In this document: positions 1 to 11,356 of the stretch, one piece after another
Layout of the letters: every line of letters begins with the position of its first letter
Position numbering within the stretch: the first letter of the stretch is position 1
Source: Symbiodinium natans
Lineage: Eukaryota > Sar > Dinophyceae > Suessiales > Symbiodiniaceae
Direction: 5' to 3'
Assembly (NCBI GenBank): GCA_905221605.1
Contig: CAJNDS010000380.1
Span: forward strand, 912,156 to 976,155
Length of the DNA: 64,000 nt
Notes under the pieces: model-generated
What the model saw: only the letters and a program-made list of their open reading frames with translations
Told to the model about the DNA's origin: nothing
Database searches by the model: none
Translations under genes and position numbers: made by a program

Positions 1-382
1 GCCCGCCGTGCCAGCCAGTGGCAGGAGGTAGCGGCGTCAGGGGGCTATATAGTAACCAAGCAACCTGAAACTGGAACTCCGAACTCCAAATTTGCATACT
101 GCCACAGATGCATCCTGCAAACCCAACGCCCCAGTGAAATGCAGCTTGGCTGCGCGGATGGATGAATTCGGAACTAAGTTGTTTGGGCAGGGTTTCGTCG
201 GGGAACGTTGCTCCAAAGAAGGGACTTGTTGGGAAAAGGGGTACAAGGGCGCTTTGTTGGGGAAAGGGCTAGAAGGGTTTTGTTGGGAACTTGCGCAAGG
301 CACTCTTTGATTCCGGGTGTGGACGCCGCACGGTTGCACAGCCGCGCCAAGAAATCAAGCAGCCTGACCTCTGTTTTGTTGC

Positions 383-688
383 GTGACGCCAAGCTCGGAG
401 ACGTTACGTCAGACGTTCATGCGAACCAGGCAGTGCGTGATGTACCTCGCTCGCACTAAAGTGCTGTGGACATCGATGCATCTGAAAGCAGAGGTCTACG
501 TGCTGAAGGCTAAGGACGCGCAAGAGCGTGCAAGGGCGAAGCGCAAGAGGAATTTTAATAAGGGCAGCGTAAAGAACAACCCTCATATAGGCCTCGCAAC
601 AAGCCATGTCGTGCGCGGTTGTGTGTGTTTTTCCTGTCTGGCTGTCCTGCGTTTTCGCCCGCTAACCCCCGCAGGCCCTTTACCCTAA
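383..688 (+). CDS. hypothetical protein, weak
   Basis: An open frame of 101 codons starting at GTG. Its middle (about residues 20-60) is lysine/arginine-rich with helix-like spacing and reads like coding sequence. The C-terminal part runs into CCCTAAA-type repeat. No family is recognised. It could be an exon of a longer gene rather than a complete gene. Nothing firm is visible in bases 1-380 apart from short repeats of a TTTGTTGGGGAA-like unit at about 175-290. Confidence 0.25.
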   Translation: MTPSSETLRQTFMRTRQCVMYLARTKVLWTSMHLKAEVYVLKAKDAQERARAKRKRNFNKGSVKNNPHIGLATSHVVRGCVCFSCLAVLRFRPLTPAGPLP

Positions 689-798
689 ACCCTCATCCCG
701 AAAAGTCCTATAGCCCCAAGAGGCGCTTGGCTGCAATGACCAGATCTGCCGTTCCTGTGCCTCGACGTGTTTTATGCATCCCGAAGAGCTAAACCCTA

Positions 799-837
799 GA
801 TCATACTACTACTGCTACTACTGCTACTCCTCCTGCA

Positions 838-894
<57 letters not shown>

Positions 895-1018
895 ACTACT
901 ACTCCTACTCCTACTCCTACTACTACTACTACTACTACTGCTACTACTACTACTACTACCACTACTCCTACTCCTACTCCTACTCCTACTGCTACTGCTA
1001 CTGCTACTGCTACTGCTG

Positions 1019-1078
<60 letters not shown>

Positions 1079-1080
1079 GC
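799..1080. repeat. CTA/CTC/CTG trinucleotide microsatellite
   Basis: About 280 bp of three-base units, mixing CTA, CTC and CTG blocks. All frames stay open, giving poly-Tyr/Cys, poly-Ser/Arg or poly-Val/Gly. These are treated as repeat artefacts, not genes. Confidence 0.95.
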
Positions 1081-1082
1081 CA

Positions 1083-2734
1083 AGGGTTCTGAGCTCTCAG
1101 GGCAGGAAAACTAGGCCCTGGCCTCCCCTGAACCTCCATGGTGCCCCGTAGTCGTTGTGCCAAGACTTGGGGCTTATATACCTTAATCCCTGAACTGTAG
1201 CCCTAAAACCCTGAAAGACGAAAAACCCTGAAACCCGGAAACCCTGAAACCCTAAAACCCTAGCAGGCCCTAGCACCCTAAACCCCTGAACGCCTAAACC
1301 CTGAAACCCAAAAAGCCCTAAGGTCGAGCCCTAAGCCGCAACCACACCGGCAAAGCAACCGAGGTTGGGACGATGCTGAATACGATCGGGTCATATGGCT
1401 GAGGCCCTGCACCCTTGGACCCTAAGACGCCTCAACATCTCAGAGCTTTCTCCTTGCTGGGTTTAGGGTGTGGAGTTAGGGTTCAGGGATGAGAGACTGC
1501 GCTCTACCTGGAGGTATGCCGGTTTGAGGCAGCCCAGCCACAAGAACATGTCCTCTCCTCAGCATCACGGTTCAGGTTTGTCCTGGAACAACTTCCCAGA
1601 GTACAACAACTACCGCTTAATGAATGATTTCATGACCATGTTATCAATACGAACCATGAACAACAATAGCACGAGGTATAGTAACCGTATAGTAACCGAG
1701 GTGTAATTATGGAAGGAACCTGCCAAAACGACTCCTCATCCGCAGCCCGGAGCCCTGTACCCTGAACCCACCATGGGTTCAAAGTTATATGGTGAGTATA
1801 GGGTGATGTGGTAGGGTTAGACGCTTAAAGGTTTAACGTTTAGTGCCTGAACCCCTGAATGCACCCTTTGTTGGTGAATGAAAATGAGTTGCGGACCCTA
1901 AACCCTAAACCCTAGCCCAGGTCCTGGAACATGACTGCGAGAGCAGTTGCCGAAAATTATTCCTCTCCGCGGGGCTTGAAGCCAAGATGCTGGGTTTTGA
2001 AAGTAAGACTGAGGATTTGAAGGTCTTAGCACATAGAGGTGCAATTCTTCTATGCATCCCTCCTCCGAAAGGTTAGCTACCCAGAACCCTAAACCCCAAG
2101 CCCTAAGCCCGAAACCCAAACCCTCAAGTCAAATCGTATGGTTCCTACATCAGGTCCCAGGCTGCCTGGTTGAGCAAGGTGGGTTAGAATTTAGGGCACT
2201 AAACTCCTATAACTCTTAAACCTAAACCCTGAACCCTGAAACCTAGAAACCCTAAACCCAAACCCTAGCAAGGCTTCAACTTTCAGCTCCAACAACTGAG
2301 GCGGGCAGAAGCAAGGCAAAGGCTGCCTCACATCCTTCCCATGTAAGAGGCTTCAAGGAAATCAGGGGGTTTAGGAATTAGGGTTGAGGGTTTCGGCTTT
2401 AGGATTTAGGGCTTAAAGTGGGGGTGTGGGGCTTGGGGGTCTAAGGCCTTTTTAGGTGGCTGAGGCCACGCCTCCACCATGGGCGCAGGGCACCCCCGAG
2501 CCCGAAACTTCAAGGAACCCTACTGTACATCTTCACCCCGAAGGCTCAGGGGTTTGGGGTTTAGGGTTTAGGGTTTACTGTTTGGGGTTTAGGGTTTAGG
2601 GTTTAGGGCTACACCCTAAACCCAAACCCTGAACCCTTTGAACTTCGTCCGTAGTCCTTAACCCTAAACCCTAAACTCGAACCCCAAACCCCAAGCCCTA
2701 AGCCCTAAACCGTAAACCCTGTGAGCCTTCTCCT
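1083..2734. repeat. degenerate telomere-like tract with no firm gene
   Basis: Decayed CCCTAAA units (1190-1330, 1890-1915, 2210-2270, 2610-2720) and TTTAGGG units (2365-2420, 2545-2605) alternate in orientation around short unique pieces. A 78-codon frame at 1470-1706 is Asn/Ser/Met-rich and has no recognisable domain. Confidence 0.7.
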
Positions 2735-2736
2735 AG

Positions 2737-2830
2737 GTGCCATGGGCTACAAAGAGTGCCTGGGCAACCCGGTCGAGAACCAGCGCTTTGGCTACACCTG
2801 TCAAGCACCGTCGCTTGGTCGCAGAGCAAG
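2737..2830 (+). CDS. putative internal exon
   Basis: A 94-bp island follows CTCCTAG and is followed by GTTTTGGGGTTTAGGG. The frame containing ATG at 2742 reads MGYKECLGNPVENQRFGYTC and stays open. Borders fit AG|exon|GT, with telomere-like repeat on both sides as intron. Function unknown. Confidence 0.5.
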
Positions 2831-2998
2831 GTTTTGGGGTTTAGGGTTTAGGCTGTAAGCTTTAGGGTTTAGGGTCTAGGGTGTAGGGTTTTAGAGTTTC
2901 GGGTTTAGGCTTTCGAACGGTTTCAAGGGATGAACGGCTTTAAAGGTGTTTAGGGTTTCGGGTTAAGTGCTGAGCTCCTCCCCAACCACTAAATCCTC

Positions 2999-3073
2999 AA
3001 AGTCCCAAGCAGCTCGGGGTCGCGATTCGAGGCCGTCCTGGGACTCGTTGCCAACGTTCGTGACGGGCCCTGA
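2999..3073 (+). CDS. putative exon ending in TGA
   Basis: A unique island reads SRFEAVLGLVANVRDGP and then TGA. The surrounding DNA is telomere-like. Either a last exon or an internal exon whose donor lies just before the stop. Confidence 0.35.
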   Translation, partial: KVPSSSGSRFEAVLGLVANVRDGP

Positions 3074-3364
3074 GGAGCGCTCCTCTCCGAGGTCGTAGGC
3101 CCCGAGCCCCAAACCCTGAACCCTAAGCCCCAAACCCATTACCCATAACCCATTACCCTAAACCCTAAACCCTAAACCTTAAACCCTAAACCCTAAACCC
3201 TAAACCTCCGTTCCCTGAACCCTCACGGCCAAAGGCCACATGACCCTGAATCCTAAAGGGCGAAGGGCCGAAATCCGAAGACCCAAGCATGCCGACGGTT
3301 TGCGTCTGCTGGAGGAAGCCCAATTTCAAAAAGGAGCCCATGCTGCAAAGCCCTAAGCCTTCCT

Positions 3365-3450
3365 GCTTCTTAGAAGGGAATGAGGGAATTAGGTACCCTG
3401 TATAGTCCCTTGAAGGTAATATAGGGGATACAAGGTACCTATTTCCCGAC
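3365..3450. repeat. foldback element, family D
   Basis: An imperfect palindrome: the left arm has GGGAATGAGGGAATTAGGTA, and the right arm pairs through AAGGTACCTATTTCCC. Same family as 7870, 16691 and 18299. Confidence 0.6.
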
Positions 3451-3459
3451 AATCCTTAT

Positions 3460-6100
3460 AAGCCCTCGAGGGTTTTACTGCAGGGTCTCTTCACGAAATG
3501 CCCCCTAAGCGCTGTAGATGACGTCGATCAGACTACAGCCTTTCGGTTTTGGAGCTTTAGGGCTATTGGGGCAAGACCCTTAGAGCCCATGCAGCCTCAT
3601 ACGCTCCATAGCCTTTTTTCACCTAGGCTTTGGTGCTTGGAGTTTGAGTAGGGCTTACATGTTGCTGGCGGCCTTAGCTTTGGGTGCTGCTGAAGGAGTT
3701 GCTGACGGTTGAGAGAGCTCCCAGCAGTATAGATTGGGATCTGCCGTGCTCCAGCCGTCCACGCCTTGAGACTGTACATCTTACATCTTCGTTAACTTAC
3801 GCGCTTTCACGCGGTTTCGAGATTGCTCGCTTCAGTTCCAGCAGCTCTGCGCGAGATCGCAGCTCAAGCATGGATGAGCCCCATGGTGGTCAAGGATTGC
3901 TTTGGTAAGGCCTCGAAACCTACACCTACAAACCCCAACGCCTAGAATCACTGCGTTTCAGAAGTCACCTCGGTTTAGACTTTTTTGGAGAAGGTTTGGT
4001 TCATTTTAGAGTTTATATAGGGCTTAGGGACCTTTGGATATATTTGGGGTTTATATAGGGTTCATTTAGGGTTTATACAGGGTTTAGGGAGCGCAAAGGC
4101 CTGAAAGCCTTAAGTGTCAACGCGCTGCATGGCATGCGCGCCAGCTGCCTGCTCTGGAGTTGGGCCCTAGTAGCTTCTCAGGACCCGGCTTTTTGGGTTT
4201 GGGGTCTGGGGTTTAGGGTTTCGGGTTCAGGGTTTAGGGTTTAGGGTTAGACGTTCTGGAGTTTAGGGGCTTGAGGGTTTGAGGGTTTACAAGGCTTGGA
4301 GGGTTTGGGCGGTCAAGGGTTTCAGGGTTGAAGGGTTTTGGGAGGGTGCCTTGGTTTACACCCCGGAGACCTGAGCCCACAGACCAAAAGCCAAAAGCCC
4401 AAACACCCAAGCTTCCCAAGAAAGTCCCTCAAATTCCTCAAATCCCGAGCCTTTTCAGTAACAGTCTCGACCCAGCACCAGTTTTCCCTATTCTGCGACG
4501 GCTGGCTTGTCAATATCTGTCGGAGTTAAGTTCTGAAAAACCCTACAAACCCTATAAGCCCTATAAACCCCACAACTCCTAGAAGCCCTATACACCCGAC
4601 AAACCATGCACAAAGCCTATAAACCCTAAACCGTCCCTGCTGCCCCTGAGGATGCGGACTGCGCGCAGAGCTTTGGCCTCAGCTGAAGGTGTTCTCAGCA
4701 GAGGGCCATCGTTTTTGTTGTAGGGTTTAGGGTTTCGGGTTTGGGGTTTAGGGTTTAGGTTTTTGGGCTTAGGGTCCCCCTAGTTCAACCCCAACCTCCG
4801 CGAACCCTAGGCTGGTGCCTTGGTACGCCACAACGTGGTCCTCTGCCCTTTTTTGGAGGCTTCTGAAGTACGGGCCCTTGGGCTTTATAGGGTGTGCGGG
4901 TGCCGGTAGCGTTCGACTTTGTAGGTCGGACTCCAATCGGTGTGGGGCTTCGGGGTGCTTGAGGTTTTCGGGTTTATTGCTTACTTAGGGTTTGTCGGAC
5001 GTTGAACTCGTCCTTTAAGAGATGCATTGGCCCAGGTGGTGTGCTCTGCTGCGTTCTGAAGTACGGCGGCGCCCGCAACTTCTTCAACAGCGGGGCCAAT
5101 AGGACGGGCGCCCTAACCCCAAACCCAAAAGTCTGAAACTCCGAACCAAAAGGCCGAGCTGTTTTGTCGTAACCCACGAATGGGCAGTTCTCCAAATTCG
5201 TGGTTCCATATGGTGGGTCAAGAATACCGAGCCTTGGATTATGCTTCCAAAGCAACCTTATTTTAGAGAACACAAAGACCCCAAGCCCTCCTTTTTGGTT
5301 CAGCGAGCTCAGAGGGTCCAGATACACTTCAGGCTTGTAGACGTTGGGGGTTTGCAGGGCTCAAGGGCTCACTATCGGGACTGGACCCTGAATGCAAGAC
5401 CCTGTAAACCCTAACCCCGGCATCAGGGTTTCGTGGGTTTCGCAGCATTACCTTCCCTTTGCCTGCGAGGTGCGAGGCCTTAGCAGAGTGCGGGCCCAGC
5501 GAAGACTATGACGCCGAGGACCGTTAGGCTTAGGGTTAAGGGTCGAGGGCTAGATCCTTACCTTAAGGAACCAAAGCCTTGTGTGGCCCTAGGGCTTAGG
5601 TGGGGTGCATGCTATGCCGAGCTGGTCCTGACGACGCAGCCAAAATCTTTGTTTCTGGGGCTAGGGCCTAGGGAGTCATTAAGGGAGTATGCTGATGGCT
5701 TATAGGCACCGAATATTCTTTCATTAGGCGATTTTGGAAGACCGGGCGCTCGCTTGGCACGTGGAAGGAGAACAGGTGCGTTGCCGCCGATGCGCTGACG
5801 TGCTCGGCTCAGCAGCTTCGTTCGGCTAGGGCTAAAGATTTTAGTTACGGTGTTTAGGGTTCGAGAGTTCGGTAAAGAGAGCCCCGACTGAGCGAACACC
5901 GAAAAACCATCTCAATCCTATCAAGCCTAAAGCGTGTCTCGTCCTCACGTCTAAGGGCCGTGACGGAGACCTCGACAGCAGGAGAAGCTGTTGCGGTTTG
6001 ACAGAGCTCTTGGGTTACTGAAGGCTTGGCTATGAGAAACAGGATTTAATATTTAGGGTGAAGGAGCACCGAACATTCGGAAGATCGTAATTAGGAACCT
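3460..6100. other. degenerate telomere-like DNA with short unproven ORFs
   Basis: Heptamer-derived repeats recur throughout, especially 4010-4090, 4195-4330, 4545-4635 and 4720-4770. Short frames at 4974-5327 (-), 5508-5705 (+) and 5612-5899 (-) have no recognised domain. A small island near 5490 reads CGPSEDYDAEDR and runs straight into GTTAGG. Nothing here supports a named gene. Confidence 0.5.
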
Positions 6101-6121
6101 TGCCATGACGGCTTTCCTACC

Positions 6122-6205
6122 GTATATATACATACATATATATATATATATTTATTTGTATTTATATACACGTTTTCTTTTTTTATTCATATATATATAT
6201 ACCTA
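6122..6205. repeat. AT-rich (TA)n/(TTTAT)n tract
   Basis: Runs of ATATAT mixed with TTTATTT. Similar tracts occur at 7145-7262, 18658-18746, 24853-24985, 25400-25420, 25970-26050 and 44322-44411. Confidence 0.9.
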
Positions 6206-6846
6206 TTCCATTGTATTTAAGCAGTCAGTGGGTTGCTTTTGCGTGTCGAGTGGCTGTATCCTGAGTAGATTTGGGTCTCCTTCTGTGAGCTGATCTCAAC
6301 TATGTTCTCCCGTTGGGTCTCTCTTACAGTCTTTTGAATGCTTGATGTAGTTTAGGTTTCCCTAACCCCTAGACCCCAGACCCTAGAACCCTAAACCTTG
6401 ACGAGCCCCGAGAGCCAAACAAGGATGCTCTCCGGACCAAATTCCCATTCTTAGGGGTTAGAGTTTAGGGTTTCGGGTTTCCTCAACCCCAAACCCTATG
6501 CCTTCTGAAGCCTAGAGGCCTTCGAGACGTAATCCTCCAGGCTCCCTTCTTCAACCCTACAAGCCCTCTGCCAAGCGTTCATCACCAACCCCCAACAAAG
6601 ATTCCCCCAAACCCTCAACCCCGACGCCTAAAACCCCATAGAGCTCTTAAACCCCAAACTCAGCAACCTTATATAAACCCGAAATCCCACAAACGCCGGG
6701 CCTCTGGTGCCAGGACCCCTGGAAAGCAGCACATCAACCTCCTTGTCCTGCCAGCCACGCGCCCGCATAGGGATCCTGGGTCACAGAATCTCGGGGTTGA
6801 TAGGGCCTACATTACATCGGCTCAAAGTATTGAAACAGGCAGAGAT

Positions 6847-7095
6847 ATGGGTTTTTCCTTAGAAGTCCCTTTAACCCTAAGACAGACTTGGCTGGCGCAG
6901 GCAGCGCGCCTGCTGCGTGCATGGGGCTCCAGATCCATTGGACCCAGGTCGCTGTGCCAGGGCCCCGATGCAGGGTTCACGGTTGTGACTCACAACTTCA
7001 CAAAGGCGAAGCTCTTTGATACCATCTTATGCCCCAGAGAAAGAAGAGAACCTTACTTGCGCTTAGCTGTTCAAAGATACAGGGTTCTCCTATAA
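6847..7095 (+). CDS. hypothetical protein, weak
   Basis: An 82-codon frame from ATG in a stretch without heptamers. The segment LAQAARLLRAWGSRSIG and the later FTKAKLFDTILCPRERREPY look protein-like. No domain recognised. It may be a retained exon. Confidence 0.3.
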   Translation: MGFSLEVPLTLRQTWLAQAARLLRAWGSRSIGPRSLCQGPDAGFTVVTHNFTKAKLFDTILCPRERREPYLRLAVQRYRVLL

Positions 7096-7144
7096 GCCCG
7101 ACCCTAAACCTCAAGTTTTTCCCTGAGAGGTTGGAATTGCCCTA

Positions 7145-7262
7145 TAAAATATGTATCAAAAAGATAAATACATAAACCAATAAATAAAAAATCAGTATAT
7201 ATATATATATATATTTTTTTCCATTATATATACTGATGTATATTTATTTATCACATAGAAAT
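7145..7262. repeat. AT-rich tract
   Basis: ATAAATA, (TA)n and TTTATTTA sequence of about 118 bp interrupting GC-rich DNA. It contains a near-palindrome around TCAGTATATATA / TATATATACTGA. Confidence 0.85.
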
Positions 7263-7334
7263 ACATCTTCGTGGCCCAAGTTTTCGGTGCTTGGGCTCGC
7301 CTTGGGCCCTCCTTCGCCTTGGGCCTTCCTTCAG

Positions 7335-7402
7335 CTGTTCCGCGGATGCCGAGGTGTGCGAGGAAGGTTGGGTGACCGAGGCCTCGGCCGAGGCGGGCGC
7401 GG
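7335..7402 (+). CDS. putative internal exon, acidic
   Basis: Bordered by CTTCAG on the left and GTAATGGG on the right. Reads CSADAEVCEEGWVTEASAEA, an Ala/Glu-rich peptide. The intron to its right is TTAGGGC-type repeat. Confidence 0.5.
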
Positions 7403-7869
7403 GTAATGGGTTATGGGTTTAGGGTTTAGGGCTTAGGGCTTAGGGCTTAGGGCTTGGGGCTTGGGGTTTGGGGTTCGGGGTTTGTTTCCAGCTTCGGAAC
7501 CCCCCAAGCAGCATATCCTCGGGTACTTTCTGCCGGTTCCTGGCGGCCTGCATCTCAGATTTGTATTGGACTTAGGGTTGTTGTTTGTTGTTGTGATTCA
7601 TGTTGAGCTCAGAATTGCGGAACCCCAGGAAGTCTTCTAAGGAATCAAGGGGCATTGGACTCCACAGAGGTTTGGCTTGAGGTCTGCTTTAAGATCTCGG
7701 GACCCACATGCCCCTAAGGCTCAGGGCTCCCAACCCTGAAGCTTAAACCTTCAACCCTAAACCCTACCCTGAACCTGTCTCATGCCAGGGCATGCAGTGC
7801 GGCAGTCAAGTGTCGACCTCCTCGGCTTCTTCCACCTCTCAGGGAGAGGCCAGGGTTCACTTACGGTTT

Positions 7870-7965
7870 TTTAGTAGGGAATGGGGGAATGAGGGCCTTT
7901 TCTCCCCCTATAGATTCCCTTTAAGGGAATATGTAGAGTAACCTCATTCCCTCATTCCCTACTAG
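7870..7965. repeat. foldback element, family D
   Basis: The left end TAGTAGGGAATGGGGGAATG pairs with the right end CATTCCCTCATTCCCTACTA. About 96 bp, and the best-preserved copy of the family. Confidence 0.75.
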
Positions 7966-8031
7966 CCAACAGTAAGTTCAGGGTCACCGCAAGACTCCGC
8001 GACCTCAGCCCTGGACCCGACACCCACTTGG

Positions 8032-8155
8032 ACTTGGAGGTTCATGGGTGCGTACAAGTAGGGTTTATGTTAATAAGCCTGGGAACTATCCTTCTTGCCC
8101 TATTCAAGGTACTTTTATAAGCCTACTTAACAACTGCCCCTAATGAACCCCCAAA
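8032..8155. repeat. foldback element, family A
   Basis: Begins ACTTGGAGGTTCATGGG and ends TAATGAACCCCCAAAG. The arms hold GTAGGGTTTAT and ATAAGCCTACTT, imperfectly complementary. Lies directly upstream of an exon-like island. Confidence 0.65.
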
Positions 8156-8160
8156 GCCAA

Positions 8161-8274
8161 GCAAGATGCGAGGTGTCGGAAGATCCCTCGGAAGATCCCC
8201 CGCCTGCGGACTTCATGAGCATGGCCTGGGGCTGCCCGAATGCAACCTGCACCAGGGCGACGGGCGTAGTATAG
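8161..8274 (+). CDS. putative exon with Pro/Asp-rich peptide
   Basis: An open frame reads CEVSEDPSEDPPPADFMSMA and continues with a Cys-containing tail to TAG at 8272. The left neighbour is a family A foldback. A family F foldback starts at about 8268, so the true donor may be the GT inside GGCGTAG. Confidence 0.45.
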   Translation, partial: ARCEVSEDPSEDPPPADFMSMAWGCPNATCTRATGVV

Positions 8275-8395
8275 GGGCCGTAATGGTTGGAGTTAGAATC
8301 GGGTTTTGGAGGGTTAGTTTGGTATCGTTGTCTAGGGGCCATGAGGGAATAATATGGGTGATTCTTCCGACCCCGAAAGGATGGGGTACATAAGG
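8268..8395. repeat. foldback element, family F
   Basis: Starts GTAGTATAGGGGCCGTAATG and closes with GGAATAATATGGGTG...CCGACCCC. The family relation is judged by shared blocks with 35333, 45132, 47232 and 53121. Confidence 0.5.
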
Positions 8396-8547
8396 TTGTG
8401 GGGTTTAGGATGTATGTGTTCGCGCGGCTGTTGTGAAATTTCCTAGAGGAAGTGTTCATTGAAGGGTTCATGGCTTTGGAATCTTCTGAGCATTATAAGG
8501 AAATCAAAGGGTATATCTATATGTATACATATATGCTATTGTTTTCG

Positions 8548-8595
8548 AATGATGCACCTCAAACTCCAATCGCCGAGGCGCTTGGGGCTGGATGA
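8548..8595 (+). CDS. putative short terminal exon
   Basis: Reads NDAPQTPIAEALGAG and then TGA, next to TTTAGGG repeat. Too short to be certain. Confidence 0.25.
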   Translation, partial: NDAPQTPIAEALGAG

Positions 8596-8666
8596 TGAGC
8601 AACGGGGGGCCACCTGTCTGACTCCCTTGAGGGTTTAGGGTGTAGGGTTAGGGTTAGGTTTATCGG

Positions 8667-8714
8667 GTCTAGGGTCTAGGCTCTAGGGTCTAGGGTCTAG
8701 GGTCTAGGGTCTAG
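8667..8714. repeat. TCTAGGG heptamer variant array
   Basis: About seven units of TCTAGGG between TTTAGGG arrays. A heptamer with one fixed substitution that has itself been amplified. Confidence 0.85.
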
Positions 8715-8930
8715 GGTTTAGGGTTAGGGTTTTAGGGTTTAGGGTTTAGGGTTTAGGGCGATTCAGGGCACACGGCTTCCTCGATACAAAACTTAACAAG
8801 TAGCATAGTGCTTTTCGGGTTTGGGGCTTATCTTGGGTTCGGAGCCCTGAAGACTTGAGCCTGGCCTCCTGCAGCCCAACCCAGCGGAAGAAGCCGCAGA
8901 AAGGAAGCACAAGTCACGAACGATGTTTCC

Positions 8931-8941
8931 TCGTTTTTTTT

Positions 8942-8972
<31 letters not shown>

Positions 8973-9018
8973 GGGGGTGGGGGGGGGGGGGGGGGGGGGG
9001 GGGGGTGGGGGGGGGTTC
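8931..9018. repeat. poly-T to poly-G run
   Basis: About 15 T followed by nearly 70 G with two T interruptions. The poly-Pro and poly-Gly frames crossing it are artefacts. Confidence 0.95.
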
Positions 9019-9224
9019 GGTTCACCACAGCGCAAACACCTAATCACCCAAAACCCACAAAAGCCTAGCACCCCCCAAGACCCTAGACCCCCAAAACCTG
9101 AACCCACAAAACCCACAACCCTAAACCTTTAAAACCCCAAGCCCCGAAGCTCTAAACCCTAAACCCTAAACCCTAAACCACTGAAACCCCGAAAGCCCTA
9201 AAAGGTTGGTCCTCCTCCTCGCAG

Positions 9225-9280
9225 CCAGCGGCTCAGAGGCGCCTTTTTGTGAGGCACCCTTGGGCCAGAAGAAGGGTTGA
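9225..9280 (+). CDS. putative exon
   Basis: Follows a pyrimidine tract and CTCGCAG, a good acceptor. Reads SGSEAPFCEAPLGQKKG and then TGA at 9278. Confidence 0.4.
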
Positions 9281-9524
9281 TAGGGTTTAGGGTTTTAGGG
9301 TTTTTGGGTTTTTGTTTTTAGGGTTTTAGGTTATATAGGGTTTGAGGTACTATAGGGGTCAGAATAATTACTAGTAGTTGGGTTTGTAGGGTTTATGGGG
9401 CTTATTGTAGGGTTCAAGTTGGGGGTATGGGGGTTCCTGAACGGGGTTCAGGGTTTATATGGGATTTGTGGATTTAGGGTTCAGGTGTGTACTGGGCCTG
9501 GCTTCGCCACCCACTTGTCTTCAG

Positions 9525-9587
9525 ATTGGCACTGCTGTTGCGTGTGAGGGCCTACGGTCAAAACGATCCTCAGCCCTCAGTGCATAA
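9525..9587 (+). CDS. putative exon
   Basis: Follows TTGTCTTCAG. Reads IGTAVACEGLRSKRSSALSA and then TAA. The pyrimidine-rich acceptor favours a genuine 3' splice site. Confidence 0.45.
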   Translation: MGTAVACEGLRSKRSSALSA

Positions 9588-9925
9588 ACCATAAAGAACC
9601 CCAAAAGCCCTAAACCCTAAAACGATTCGTGACTGGTGATTAATGTTTTCGGTGGCAGCAAGCAGCACCCCGAGGTCGTAGTGCTTTGCTGCTGCTTCTG
9701 CTGCCTGCTGCGTGTGGAGCTCGGTTCACTTCACTGGTTCCGGGTTTTTTGGGGGTTTAGGGTTTAAGGTTGAGGGGCTTCGTGGTTCAGAATTTACAGG
9801 GTGTCAGCTAACTACAGGGTTTGGGGGTTCAGGTTTAGAGTTAGGGGGGGCGGCGCGGGGGGAGCTTTGGTGCTTGGGCTTGTGGAGGCTCAGGCCTGAG
9901 AAGCCTCCTTTGCTAAACATGCTGT

Positions 9926-10126
9926 TTGTTGGAGCATGAAATCAGGCGCTTGCTGTCGCAAGCGCAGCTGCTGCTGGTGCTGCTGTGGGGACAAGCCGGC
10001 ACGTTTGTGAACGCTCTGCTTCATTCCTTGCCGCGTTGCGGACTCGTTGGCAGGGCACCCAGGAAAGATACCCGCCGCCGTACTGGCATCCACAGGCACC
10101 TAGCAAGGGTGGGAGCACAACCCTAA
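9926..10126 (+). CDS. hypothetical exon with hydrophobic segment
   Basis: A 66-codon frame. It starts with an acidic/basic helix, then a Leu-rich stretch (SQAQLLLVLLWGQAGTFVNA) that could be a membrane segment or amphipathic helix, then an Arg-rich tail. It ends inside CCCTAAA repeat. The reverse strand is also partly open but Gln/Ala-rich. Confidence 0.4.
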   Translation: MLEHEIRRLLSQAQLLLVLLWGQAGTFVNALLHSLPRCGLVGRAPRKDTRRRTGIHRHLARVGAQP

Positions 10127-10129
10127 ACC

Positions 10130-10345
10130 CCAAACCTGAACCCTAAAGTCCTAAAGCCCGAATCCACGCATCCCTTAGCCTTAGACCCTAAATTCTCATG
10201 GCCTTAATCCTAAATCTTTAAACCCTCAACCCCTATAAGCCCTAATCGTGCCCTAATCCCCTAAACCCCCACCCTAAAAATCCCACCCCCTAAGCCCTAA
10301 GCGCTACACCCTAAGCCCTAAGCCCTAAACCCTGGAGAGCCCGAG
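10130..10345. repeat. C-strand degenerate heptamers
   Basis: Variants such as CCCTAAG, CCCTAAT and CCCTCAA are crowded here. No gene seen from here to about 10,860 apart from a short foldback-like piece near 10,580-10,620. Confidence 0.8.
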
Positions 10346-10939
10346 CCGTATTCCCATCCTAAGCCCTGCGAGGTGGTTGGTGCCGCGCCAATGCCCTGTC
10401 AGATGGAGGCCATTGCGGAAAAAAACTCAAGCTTGGAGATGGTTGGTAACATTTCGCATAGGGTTCAGGGTTTAGGGTTTGGGGTTTAGGGCAATTAAGA
10501 CTGCCTTGGTACCACCCCACAAAAACATGGAAAGAGAAGCAGGAGAGGTTCAAGGTTCCCGCATAAAGTAACCGGCCACCCAAAGGGGGTACCCTTATCA
10601 TAATATATGGTTACTGGGCTAGTCACGTAGGGCATTGGTCGAAGATCAGGAATAGGCATTTGCCGAGATGGCTGGGTTGTTCAAGGACGCGAGGGACAGG
10701 CAAATTTTGACGTTTGTTGTATTCATTCCCAGGTGGGTTCCCAGGTGGGGAAAAGGAACTGTGCGTAGGTTGTTCTAACATGTGCGTTTAGGGTTGTTTC
10801 TTTGACATTCGATGATGATGATGATCACGATAATGACGACGATGACGATGTTAATAGAATCCGATGATGATCATGATGATGCTGGTGGTCGCTATTCTTG
10901 CCTTAGCCCTAGCCTGCACGCGACGAACTGGCCCTCAAG

Positions 10940-11356
10940 TTGGGTCCCTGTCTATGTGTACATGCTGGCGTGGGGATTCCAGCATCCATGAAGGGCCTGC
11001 CGACCACCAGCTCGTGGCACCTCCCTCTTTTCCCCACCTCGCACTCCTGTCTTATGTTTGTGTCCCGGCATTTGTTGTTGTTCTCTTCTCACTATGAAAG
11101 TTGTGGTGCTCTTGATGGCTTTCTGTTCCAAAGTCTTAGATATGCTGCCAGCGCATTGCTTTCAATCTCTGTTTTATCTATCTCTGCCTCTCTCTCTCTT
11201 TTTCTCCGTCTCTCTCGCTCTTCTCTCTCTCCCTCCGACTTGCTCGCTTGCTCACTGACTCGCAGGGGATGGGCTTCGCAGCTCCACCACACATGCTGTG
11301 GGAGCACCGCAAGAGAGCCTCATCTGCATGTGGTTTGGAAAGTGTCCAGGATTTGA
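10940..11356 (+). CDS. hypothetical protein, weak
   Basis: A 138-codon frame in a 700-bp stretch without heptamers. Ser/Leu-rich through a (CT)n microsatellite at 11,185-11,240, which inflates the frame. Overlapping frames at 10864-11097 and on the minus strand are equally open, so the coding call is poor. Confidence 0.2.
   Translation: MGPCLCVHAGVGIPASMKGLPTTSSWHLPLFPTSHSCLMFVSRHLLLFSSHYESCGALDGFLFQSLRYAASALLSISVLSISASLSLFLRLSRSSLSPSDLLACSLTRRGWASQLHHTCCGSTAREPHLHVVWKVSRI

Noticed and set aside
774-1163. Long open frames of Tyr/Cys, Ser/Arg and Val/Gly on both strands
   Set aside because: They translate a trinucleotide microsatellite, and every frame is open for that reason.
8793-9132. Pro-rich and Gly-rich proteins at 8.8-9.1 kb
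   Set aside because: Products of the poly-T/poly-G run, with heptamer-derived ends.
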